The notes under the pieces were generated by a model, which searched no databases, was not told the origin of the DNA, and saw nothing but the letters and a program-made list of their open reading frames with translations. From positions 1-16,918 of the forward strand of contig JANXNO010000037.1 of NCBI GenBank assembly GCA_025354075.1: a stretch of DNA of 16,918 bases, in the 5' to 3' direction. The stretch is from Burkholderiales bacterium (GTDB lineage Bacteria; Pseudomonadota; Gammaproteobacteria; Burkholderiales; Casimicrobiaceae). Position 1 is the stretch's first letter; every line of letters begins with the position of its first letter. The position numbers and the translations under genes were made by a program. Positions 6,201 to 12,482 of the stretch are shown one piece after another.

Positions 6201-6561
6201 GCGAAGCCCCTGCGCGCTCCATGCGGCCCAGATATTCCGTCCACAGAAGATCTTTTTCTATGCACAATTTATTCAAATAATCCCACGAAAAAATGCCCGA
6301 ATTGTGACCATCGCTAAACGTGGGACGCACCGCGTACATGCCCACCGGTTCAAGCTCAGTGATGTCCACCGCGCGCTTGCCGACTTGCAGCACCTCCTGC
6401 CCTGGCCCGTGGCCGCGCACTTCGGCCGAGGGTGAGTACACACGCAGCAGCTCGAAGCTCAACTCGTGAGATTGCTCACCATACGCCAAAGCGAGCACAT
6501 GGCGCTTGCGATCCAGCGTGATTTCGGTGGGAATCGGCGTGTCGTGTTCAAGACCGGGCAT
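6193..6561 (-). CDS. DUF971 (gamma-butyrobetaine hydroxylase-like N-terminal) domain protein
   Basis: A 122-residue stand-alone DUF971 protein. The family marks are plain: [18 protein letters not shown] in the first half and [20 protein letters not shown] followed by WDYL in the second. The same domain forms the N-terminus of eukaryotic gamma-butyrobetaine hydroxylase, where it binds zinc. Here only one Cys is present, so a matching zinc site is unlikely, and the dioxygenase domain is absent. The stand-alone form is widespread and often placed before ubiE in betaproteobacteria, which suggests, but does not prove, a part in quinone or iron-sulfur metabolism. The gene overlaps ubiE by 8 bases. 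The ATG at 6561 has no strong ribosome site. Confidence 0.9.
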   Translation of the reverse strand: MPGLEHDTPIPTEITLDRKRHVLALAYGEQSHELSFELLRVYSPSAEVRGHGPGQEVLQVGKRAVDITELEPVGMYAVRPTFSDGHNSGIFSWDYLNKLCIEKDLLWTEYLGRMERAGASRD

Positions 6562-6598
6562 GGAGGCTACGAGAAAAGCGGTGAATCGCTATTTTCGC

Positions 6599-7486
6599 TT
6601 ATGCGGCGCTGGCGGTCTGAGCGGCTGGCCACGTTGCAAGCCCTACCCCGGCCAGCGCGCACGCAAACGCCAGCGCATGCGCAACTGTGAACGACTCGCC
6701 TAAAAACAGTATGCCCACCAAAGCCGAGGTGATGGGCAAAAACACGGTGAAGATGCCCGCCTTGGTCGCAGGGACGGTTTTCAGACCGGTCATCCACAGC
6801 CACACCGTCCACATGCTTGCAGCCAGCGCGTAGAGCACCAAACCACCCCAAAGGACCAGATTGACCGAAACAAAATCAAACGACCACGCCGCATAAATAC
6901 CCAACGGAGTGACCAGCGCCAATCCCCACACGTTAATCAGCGCGCTGATGCGCTTGGGCGACAACTTCCCGGTGAGCCGTTTGCCGATAACCACGTAACT
7001 GGCTTCGCACAACACCGCACCGACCAGCAACAACGTGCCGAGCAACGACGAACTGCCGTCGTCATACCCGCCACGTGACACGGCCAGCACCGACACCCCC
7101 GCAACGCCAAGAACAATGGCGATGATCATGCGCATCGACAATCGCTCCTTGAGAAAAAGCCAGGATAGCAACGCAACCGCAGCCGGAATGCCCGCCATGA
7201 TGACGCCTGCTGAAATGGCGGTGGCGTGCCGCATTCCGAACAGCATGCATATTGAAAACAGGAAGTTGCCGAGGAAGGATTCGAGGAATACGAGATAGCG
7301 GGTGCGGGTATCAAGTGGCTCTTCGTCCGTGCCGCGTTTGAGCCATGTTCCCATGGCGACAGCTGCAATGCCAAAGCGCAGCCAAGCGAGCAGGAACACG
7401 GGAAATACGGCGACGAGCAGCTTTGAGAATCCAACATACGCGCCCACGATCATCATGGCGCTGGCGAGGCTTAGGTAGGCGAGCAA
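6599..7486 (-). CDS. EamA/DMT-family transporter
   Basis: An inner-membrane drug/metabolite transporter with about ten hydrophobic segments in two EamA repeats. The first repeat runs from AYLSLASAMMIVGAYVGFSK to about LGVAGVSVLAV, the second from LLGTLLLVGAVLCEASYVVI to the end. Such proteins export amino acids or other small metabolites; the substrate is unknown. The frame is open to an ATG at 7555, but that stretch (RHPRASGDP) is the translation of a dispersed repeat at 7525-7552. The TTG at 7486 gives 295 residues, normal for the family, and keeps the first membrane helix whole; the ATG at 7456 would cut into it. The start is therefore uncertain. The gene sits between pilU and the DUF971–ubiE block, 37 bases from the latter, probably co-transcribed. 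Confidence 0.85.
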   Translation of the reverse strand: MLAYLSLASAMMIVGAYVGFSKLLVAVFPVFLLAWLRFGIAAVAMGTWLKRGTDEEPLDTRTRYLVFLESFLGNFLFSICMLFGMRHATAISAGVIMAGIPAAVALLSWLFLKERLSMRMIIAIVLGVAGVSVLAVSRGGYDDGSSSLLGTLLLVGAVLCEASYVVIGKRLTGKLSPKRISALINVWGLALVTPLGIYAAWSFDFVSVNLVLWGGLVLYALAASMWTVWLWMTGLKTVPATKAGIFTVFLPITSALVGILFLGESFTVAHALAFACALAGVGLATWPAAQTASAA

Positions 7487-7524
7487 AGCGGGTTCTAGTT
7501 TGCCGCTGCGCGGCGGTTCACGGA

Positions 7525-7552
7525 CTGGATCCCCGCTTGCGCGAGGATGACG
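7525..7552 (-). repeat. Dispersed palindromic repeat, family 2, third copy
   Basis: CTGGATCCCCGC then GCGAGGATGACG, 28 bases, aligns without gaps with 3718-3745. TCCCCGC pairs with GCGAGGA with one mismatch around a TTGC loop. On the minus strand it reads CGTCATCCTCGCGCAAGC, the common proteobacterial repeat type. It lies in the gap after pilU and creates a false coding extension for the EamA gene. Confidence 0.65.
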
Positions 7553-7602
7553 CAATTGTTTCCAAGCTTGTGTCGCGCAAGCGCGTCAAGTTTGGACACG
7601 CA

Positions 7603-8742
7603 TCACTTCATCATGTCAAGATGTTCGAGTCCGGCCAGCAGGTTACGTCCCTGCGCCTCATGGCCTTCGAGCTTGATACGTAAACGAACGTCGTTGACAC
7701 TATCGGCATTGCGCAGCGCATCTTCGTAGCTAATGTGCCCCGCTTCATGCAACTGAAATAGTGCCTGGTCAAAGGTTTGCATGCCGAGTTCGTTGGACTT
7801 TTTCATGACTTCCTTGATCTCGCTGACTTCGCCTTTGAATATCAGATCCGCGATCAGTGGCGAATTGAGCAGAACCTCAACCGCCGGTACGCGACCTTTA
7901 CCATCGCGCTTGACAATCAGTCGCTGCGAAATGAAAGAGCGCAGGTTCAGCGACAAATCCATCAGCAGTTGTTGCCGACGCTCTTCCGGGAAGAAGTTGA
8001 TGATCCGGTCCAGCGCCTGGGTAGTGTTGTTAGCGTGCAAAGTGGCGACGCACAAATGGCCGGTTTCGGCAAACGCGATAGCGTGATCCATCGCGTCGCG
8101 ATCACGAATCTCACCAATGGTGATCACGTCCGGGGCCTGACGCAGGCTGTTGCGCAGCGCTACGCCCCAATTTTCCGTATCGGTACCAATTTCACGTTGA
8201 GTAATGATGCAGTTACGGTGCTCGTGGACGAATTCAATCGGGTCTTCAATGGTGATGATGTGCCCGCGTGAATTGCGATTTCGATGGTCGATCATGGCGG
8301 CCATGGAGGTTGTTTTGCCGCTTCCAGTTGCACCTACAAATATCACCAGGCCGCGTTTGGCCATCACGATATCGCGAAGGATCGGCGGCAGCATCAGCTC
8401 TTCAAACCGCGGAATGGTGGTGTTGATCGTCCGAATGACCAGACCAACGTGGTTTTGCTGCATGAACGCACTACACCGGAAGCGCCCCGTGCCGGGTGGG
8501 TTGATCGCGAAGTTGCATTCGCTGGTTCGCTCGAACTCGGCCGCCTGTTTATCGTTCATGATCGAACGGGCAAGCGTCAGGGTGTGCATCGGCGTCAAAA
8601 CCGTTTTTGAGACCGGGGTGATTTCGCCGTCGATCTTCAGCGCCGGCGCGAATCCTGCTGTAAGGAAAAGATCAGACGATTTTCGCTGCACCATCATCAC
8701 CAGCAGCGAGTTCATGAAGGTGGTGGCTTGTTCGCGTTCCAT
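7603..8742 (-). CDS. pilU: Type IV pilus retraction ATPase PilU
   Basis: A 379-residue PilT/PilU-family hexameric ATPase acting at the cytoplasmic base of the type IV pilus. An N-terminal PAS-like domain (1-110, with KSSDLFLTAGFAPALKIDGE) is followed by the RecA-like core. The Walker A is GATGSGKTT (138-146), the Asp box ITIEDPIEFVHEH, the Walker B DVITIGEIRDRD and the His box AETGHLCVATLHANN. The PilT-specific AIRNLIRE retraction motif is replaced by ADLIFKGEVSEIKEV, as expected for PilU, which helps PilT in retraction under load. The long C-terminal tail (to LLAGLEHLDMMK) also fits PilU. The ATG has an AGGAAA ribosome site, 41 bases after the pilT stop, so pilT–pilU form one unit. Confidence 0.95.
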   Translation of the reverse strand: MEREQATTFMNSLLVMMVQRKSSDLFLTAGFAPALKIDGEITPVSKTVLTPMHTLTLARSIMNDKQAAEFERTSECNFAINPPGTGRFRCSAFMQQNHVGLVIRTINTTIPRFEELMLPPILRDIVMAKRGLVIFVGATGSGKTTSMAAMIDHRNRNSRGHIITIEDPIEFVHEHRNCIITQREIGTDTENWGVALRNSLRQAPDVITIGEIRDRDAMDHAIAFAETGHLCVATLHANNTTQALDRIINFFPEERRQQLLMDLSLNLRSFISQRLIVKRDGKGRVPAVEVLLNSPLIADLIFKGEVSEIKEVMKKSNELGMQTFDQALFQLHEAGHISYEDALRNADSVNDVRLRIKLEGHEAQGRNLLAGLEHLDMMK

Positions 8743-8783
8743 TGATTATTTTCCTTGTGGCGGTACGTGCTGCGTCGGGCCGG

Positions 8784-9824
8784 TCAGGCGAACATTTCGC
8801 CCTGGCGCGCCGCCAGTTTCGCTTCTTGTGGATTGATGAGATTGCGTCGCACCAGCTCCACCAGACACTGATCAAGCGTCTGCATGCCGGCACCGAGACT
8901 GGTCTGAATGACCGAATACATCTGCGCAATCTTGTTCTCGCGAATCAGGTTGCGAATGGCGGATGTGCCGATCATGATTTCGTGCGCTGCGATGCGGCCC
9001 GTGCCGTCTTTGCGTTTGAGCAATGACTGCGAAATCACCGCCACCAGCGACTCGGAAAGCATGGATCGCGTCATGTCCTTCTCCGCAGCCGGGAACACGT
9101 CGACGATACGGTCGATGGTCTTGGCCGCCGACGAGGTGTGCAGCGTGCCGAACACCAGATGACCGGTTTCCGCTGCGGTCAATGCAAGGCGAATAGTCTC
9201 AAGATCGCGCATTTCGCCGATCAGGATGATGTCCGGATCTTCGCGCAGCGCCGAGCGCAGGGCGTTGGAGAACGACAGCGTCTGCTCGCCCAGCTCACGC
9301 TGGTTGATCAGACATTTTTTGCTTTCATGCACAAACTCAATTGGGTCTTCCACCGTGAGGATATGCCCCATGATGTTTTCGTTCGCATGATTCACCATCG
9401 CTGCCAGCGTCGTTGATTTGCCGGAGCCGGTTGGACCGGTAACGAGCACAAGGCCACGCGGCTTGAGCGCGAGGTCAGCAAAAATTTTCGGCGTCGCCAG
9501 TTCTTCAAGTGTCAATACGCGCGACGGAATGGTTCGGAACACGGCGGCGGCACCTCGCTCCTGATTGAAAGCATTAACGCGGAAGCGGGCAAGGTTCGGG
9601 ATTTCAAACGAGAAATCGACCTCCAGATTTTCTTCGAAGATTTTCCGTTGCGCGTCGGACATGATGTCGTACACCAGACTATGAACGTCTTTGTGCTCCA
9701 TCGCAGGCAAATTGATGCGTCGCACGTCGCCGTCGACCCGAAGCATGGGCGGCAGTCCCGACGACAAATGCAAGTCCGACGCCTTGTTCTTCACCGAGAA
9801 CGCCAGAAGCTCCGAAATATCCAT
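8784..9824 (-). CDS. pilT: Type IV pilus twitching motility ATPase PilT
   Basis: From the ATG at 9824 the protein is 346 residues, the standard PilT length; the open frame to 9875 adds a stretch unlike PilT and is not used. The N-terminus MDISELLAFSVKNKASDLHL is typical. The Walker A is GPTGSGKST (130-138), the Asp box LTVEDPIEFVHES, the Walker B DIILIGEMRD and the His box AETGHLVFGTLHTSSA. The diagnostic AIRNLIRE motif (289-296) needed for pilus retraction is intact. PilT depolymerises pilin at the pilus base, driving twitching, DNA uptake and surface sensing. No pilin or assembly gene lies in this window, which is normal since pilT–pilU are often apart from them. It diverges from yggS, a very common arrangement. 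Confidence 0.97.
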   Translation of the reverse strand: MDISELLAFSVKNKASDLHLSSGLPPMLRVDGDVRRINLPAMEHKDVHSLVYDIMSDAQRKIFEENLEVDFSFEIPNLARFRVNAFNQERGAAAVFRTIPSRVLTLEELATPKIFADLALKPRGLVLVTGPTGSGKSTTLAAMVNHANENIMGHILTVEDPIEFVHESKKCLINQRELGEQTLSFSNALRSALREDPDIILIGEMRDLETIRLALTAAETGHLVFGTLHTSSAAKTIDRIVDVFPAAEKDMTRSMLSESLVAVISQSLLKRKDGTGRIAAHEIMIGTSAIRNLIRENKIAQMYSVIQTSLGAGMQTLDQCLVELVRRNLINPQEAKLAARQGEMFA

Positions 9825-9887
9825 CCCTATAATCCCTTTTCCAGCACTGGCCGCGCCGTGCCTTCGTCGGACCACCGCAACGGGTGG

Positions 9888-9916
9888 GCCATAAGTAATA
9901 TCCTGCGTGATTGCAA
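9888..9916 (-). promoter_or_regulatory. Candidate promoter for pilT–pilU
   Basis: On the minus strand TTGCAA (9911-9916) and TATGGC (9888-9893) are spaced by 17 bases, a fair sigma-70 match, about 60 bases before the pilT start. The -35 box overlaps the leader of divergent yggS. No equally good plus-strand promoter was found for yggS. Confidence 0.35.
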
Positions 9917-9928
9917 GACAGTGGCATT

Positions 9929-10648
9929 ATGACCGTAAGCTTTGAACCTTCGCAAGCGTGCGAGCGCTTGGTGCGGGTGCAGGCGCGCATTGCCGCAGCC
10001 GTGCAACAGTCGAATCGCCAACCGGGCGACGTTCATCTGCTCGCCGTGAGCAAGCTGCAAGCGACGGAGAAAATTCGTGCGCTGTACGCTGCCGGACAGC
10101 GTGCGTTTGGCGAAAACTACGTGCAGGAAGCGGTCGACAAGATCGCAGCGTTAGGCGTTTTGCCGCAGTACACAGATATCGAGTGGCATTTGATCGGGCC
10201 GCTGCAATCGAACAAAACACGTGTCGTTGCCGAGAATTTTCAGTGGGTTCACTCAGTGGATCGTCTGAAAATCGCGGAACGGTTGTCGGCACAGCGTCCC
10301 GCACATTTGCCGCGGCTCAATATCTGCATCCAGGTCAACATTAGTGGCGAAGCGTCAAAAAGTGGCTGCCCACCGGACGAGGCCATTGCGCTGGTCAAGG
10401 CTGCTAGCCAATTGCCACAGCTTGCGATACGTGGCCTGATGGGCATGCCCGAGCCCGGAATTGGCGACGAGGCGACATATCGACAGTTTTTGATGCTCGC
10501 GACGCTGTTTGCCGAGGCGCGGTCAGCGATTGCGCCGATTGACACTTTGTCCATCGGCATGTCGGATGATCTGGAGGTAGCCGTCGCTTGCGGATCGACG
10601 ATGGTCCGTGTCGGTACCGCATTATTCGGCGCTCGACCGACGCCATGA
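9929..10648 (+). CDS. yggS: PLP-homeostasis protein, YggS/PLPBP family
   Basis: A 239-residue alanine-racemase-like TIM-barrel protein that binds pyridoxal 5'-phosphate but is not known to catalyse a reaction; it keeps PLP balanced in the cell. The PLP lysine is K42 in LLAVSKLQ. Other marks are FGENYVQEAVDKI, IEWHLIGPLQSNKTR, HSVDRLKIAERL, the CIQVNISGEASKSGC strand, and LSIGMSDDLEVAVACGSTMVRVGTALFG near the end. The ATG at 9929 gives the usual N-terminus; the TTG at 9911 is an unneeded extension. proC starts 16 bases after the stop, the classic yggS–proC pair, and pilT diverges upstream, also classic. Confidence 0.95.
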   Translation: MTVSFEPSQACERLVRVQARIAAAVQQSNRQPGDVHLLAVSKLQATEKIRALYAAGQRAFGENYVQEAVDKIAALGVLPQYTDIEWHLIGPLQSNKTRVVAENFQWVHSVDRLKIAERLSAQRPAHLPRLNICIQVNISGEASKSGCPPDEAIALVKAASQLPQLAIRGLMGMPEPGIGDEATYRQFLMLATLFAEARSAIAPIDTLSIGMSDDLEVAVACGSTMVRVGTALFGARPTP

Positions 10649-10664
10649 AAATACAGGGAAATTT

Positions 10665-11477
10665 GTGAAGAAAATCTGCTTCGTCGGCGGCGGCAATATG
10701 GCCAGCGCCATGCTTGCAGGGTTGCACAAAAAGCATCCCACACTGGACTGCCACATTATCGAACCGCTTGCCCGGGCCCGCGAAAAGCTTGCGAGCCTTG
10801 GCGTCACGGTGTACGCGGCAGCGACGCAACCTGCGGTCGCAGGCGCAGACGTGGTTGTGCTCGCGGTCAAACCGCAAGTGTTGCGACAGGTATGCGGCGA
10901 ATTGCTGCCCTGCTTGACCGATGAGTTGATCGTCAGCATTGCAGCAGGAATCAAAATCGCGTCGTTGTCCCGCTGGCTAAATGGCCATCAGCGTATCGTG
11001 CGCACCATGCCGAATACGCCGGCGCTCGTTGGGCAGGGCGTAACCGGGCTGTTTGCACCGGATGCGTTGTCTGCGAGTGATGTGAAAACGGCCACCGAAT
11101 TGATGCAGTCAACGGGCATCGTTGTTCCGGTTGCCAGCGAGGCAATGATTGACGCCGTGACCGCCGTGTCTGGCAGCGGCCCGGCGTATGTTTTTCACTG
11201 GATTGAATCGATGTTGGCCGCCGCTCAGGATGTCGGATTCAGCGCGTCAGACGCTCGCTCACTGGTGTTTGGCACGCTGAAAGGCGCCACCACGCTGGCT
11301 GAAGCCTCCGATGAGCCGGTTTCGGTGTTGCGCGAGCGGGTGACATCGAAGGGTGGAACCACGGCTGCGGCGCTTGCCGTGTTGCAGCAGCGACGCGTCA
11401 GTGAGGCGATCCTGGAGGCGGTGCGCGCCGCGCGAGATCGAGGCGCTGTGCTGGGCGATCTGCTAGATCGCGATTGA
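10665..11477 (+). CDS. proC: Pyrroline-5-carboxylate reductase
   Basis: A 270-residue enzyme that reduces 1-pyrroline-5-carboxylate to proline with NAD(P)H, the last step of proline synthesis in the cytoplasm. The N-terminal Rossmann fold starts with KKICFVGGGNMASAMLAGL, with DVVVLAVKPQVL marking the cofactor fold. IVRTMPNTPALVGQGVTGLF and VTAVSGSGPAYVFHWIESM mark the substrate side, and RVTSKGGTTAAALAVL the C-terminal dimer region. The start is GTG at 10665, with AGGGA five bases upstream of the run before it; the open frame to 10608 overlaps yggS and adds unrelated residues. Length and motifs leave little doubt. It is in one operon with yggS. Confidence 0.95.
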   Translation: MKKICFVGGGNMASAMLAGLHKKHPTLDCHIIEPLARAREKLASLGVTVYAAATQPAVAGADVVVLAVKPQVLRQVCGELLPCLTDELIVSIAAGIKIASLSRWLNGHQRIVRTMPNTPALVGQGVTGLFAPDALSASDVKTATELMQSTGIVVPVASEAMIDAVTAVSGSGPAYVFHWIESMLAAAQDVGFSASDARSLVFGTLKGATTLAEASDEPVSVLRERVTSKGGTTAAALAVLQQRRVSEAILEAVRAARDRGAVLGDLLDRD

Positions 11478-11720
11478 TATTTGCGCTGGCATGCGAGCGA
11501 TGTCGGCAGAATGATTTTGTGGTGTTCCGCCGTCGCCGAACGACCACTGATTGGGCGTGCTCCTGACGTTCGCCACGAAGCGTGAGCCTCGAAAAATAGT
11601 GCTCGAGCTATTGATCCGGTTGTCGCTGCCGTAGCCAATGCCTACGGTATTTCCATCGATTTGCGGGAGGGATTGATATCGTCTGCGTCGTGACGATGCC
11701 CGCGCGCCGCAAGTGCGGCA
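11463..11720 (-). pseudogene. Possible remnant of an unknown gene downstream of proC
   Basis: The minus strand stays open from a stop at 11463 (inside the proC end) through about 11720 and beyond. The peptide includes IDGNTVGIGYGSDNRINSSS, FRGSRFVANVRS and NQWSFGDGGTPQNHSAD. Codons here look coding, with many third-position C or G and few rare codons, and the peptide has a Gly/Asn/Ser-rich extracellular-protein feel. No start codon with a ribosome site is seen, and the upstream part runs into fdxA. It may be a decayed gene end or chance. I do not recognise the family. The gap 11478-11771 otherwise shows a small hairpin at 11707-11720 (GCCGCA/TGCGGC) ahead of fdxA. Confidence 0.22.
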
Positions 11721-11771
11721 AAATAGCGGGCAAACCCGGCCAATCTGGCCTAATCGCCGAACTACAGCACC

Positions 11772-12101
11772 ATGACCTACGCCGTAAACGACAGCTGCAT
11801 CAAATGTAAGTACACCGACTGTGTGGACGTGTGTCCCGTCGACTGCTTTTACGAAGGCGAGAACATGCTCGTCATTCACCCCGACGAATGCATCGACTGC
11901 GGCGTCTGCGAGCCAGAATGCCCGGTTGACGCGATCAAGCCGGATTCCGACATTGCCGAAAATTGGATCAAGCTAAACGCTGAATACGCTGTGATCTGGC
12001 CGAACATTGCGCGCAAAAAAGCAGCGCCGGTGGATGCCGACGACTGGCGCGACAAGCCGAACAAGATCGAGTTTTTCTCGCCTAATCCTGGGAAGAAATA
12101 G
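11772..12101 (+). CDS. fdxA: 7Fe ferredoxin FdxA
   Basis: A 109-residue ferredoxin of the Azotobacter FdI/FdxA type. The Cys pattern matches that family one for one: C9, C17 and C50 would hold the [3Fe-4S] cluster and C21, C40, C43 and C46 the [4Fe-4S] cluster, with C12 and C25 as the extra family cysteines. The motif text is [19 protein letters not shown] then [17 protein letters not shown]. The C-terminal extension ([17 protein letters not shown] to FFSPNPGKK) is typical. It is a low-potential cytoplasmic electron carrier; the partner is unknown. The gene stands alone, with a hairpin after it. No clear ribosome site precedes the ATG. Confidence 0.96.
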   Translation: MTYAVNDSCIKCKYTDCVDVCPVDCFYEGENMLVIHPDECIDCGVCEPECPVDAIKPDSDIAENWIKLNAEYAVIWPNIARKKAAPVDADDWRDKPNKIEFFSPNPGKK

Positions 12102-12114
12102 TTCGTTTGGTGCC

Positions 12115-12137
12115 GGCTTGCTGATCGCACGCAAGCC
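12115..12137 (+). terminator. Hairpin downstream of fdxA, probable terminator
   Basis: GGCTTGC (12115-12121) pairs exactly with GCAAGCC (12131-12137) around a 9-base loop, 13 bases after the fdxA stop. There is no T-run after it, so if it ends transcription it does so weakly or with Rho. Confidence 0.4.
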
Positions 12138-12482
12138 CCGTTCCCCGTCATGGCTCGATCCTGCGCTTGGCTTATGCGGGGACAAATGGCATTGCTCCCA
12201 ACCGTCGGCAGCGCCAGCACCGGACTAAGTCCCTCGGCAATAGCTTTTTTACTGAGAGCCTCTATTTGCGTGGGCTTGGAGGCCCTAAACGTCGTTTATT
12301 GAAAAGTTTATAAAAGGCCGCCAAACCCATAGTGGTCGGCTGTTTCATCCGAAAGCTGTTAGCTGTACAGCTCAACTTGACCCGTAGCTGATCCAGCCGT
12401 CCTCCGGTTCGTCGCAGCGCCCGCGCAATCGTTGCGGGCTGATGGCACACTCCGCTGCAATCCCCACTGAGTTACTTGCGCG
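12138..12482. other. Intergenic region before the histidine kinase
   Basis: No convincing gene is seen in these 345 bases on either strand. It holds a T6 run near 12245-12250, an AT-rich patch at 12296-12315 (TTATTGAAAAGTTTATAAAA) and the hairpin at 12317-12340. The kinase promoter is expected here but no well-spaced -35/-10 pair stands out. A small RNA is possible but unsupported. Confidence 0.4.
12317..12345. terminator. Hairpin next to an AT-rich patch
   Basis: GCCGCCA (12317-12323) pairs with TGG plus CGGC (12333-12340) with one bulged T and a 9-base loop. The plus-strand side is followed by TGTTT. The minus-strand side is followed by CTTTTAT, so it could stop transcription in either direction. 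No minus-strand gene is known to need it. Confidence 0.3.

Noticed and set aside
12443..12460. Sigma-54-like promoter (TGGCAC then TGCAA) just before the kinase
   Set aside because: The GG to GC distance is 13 bases, not the strict 12, so the match is probably chance.
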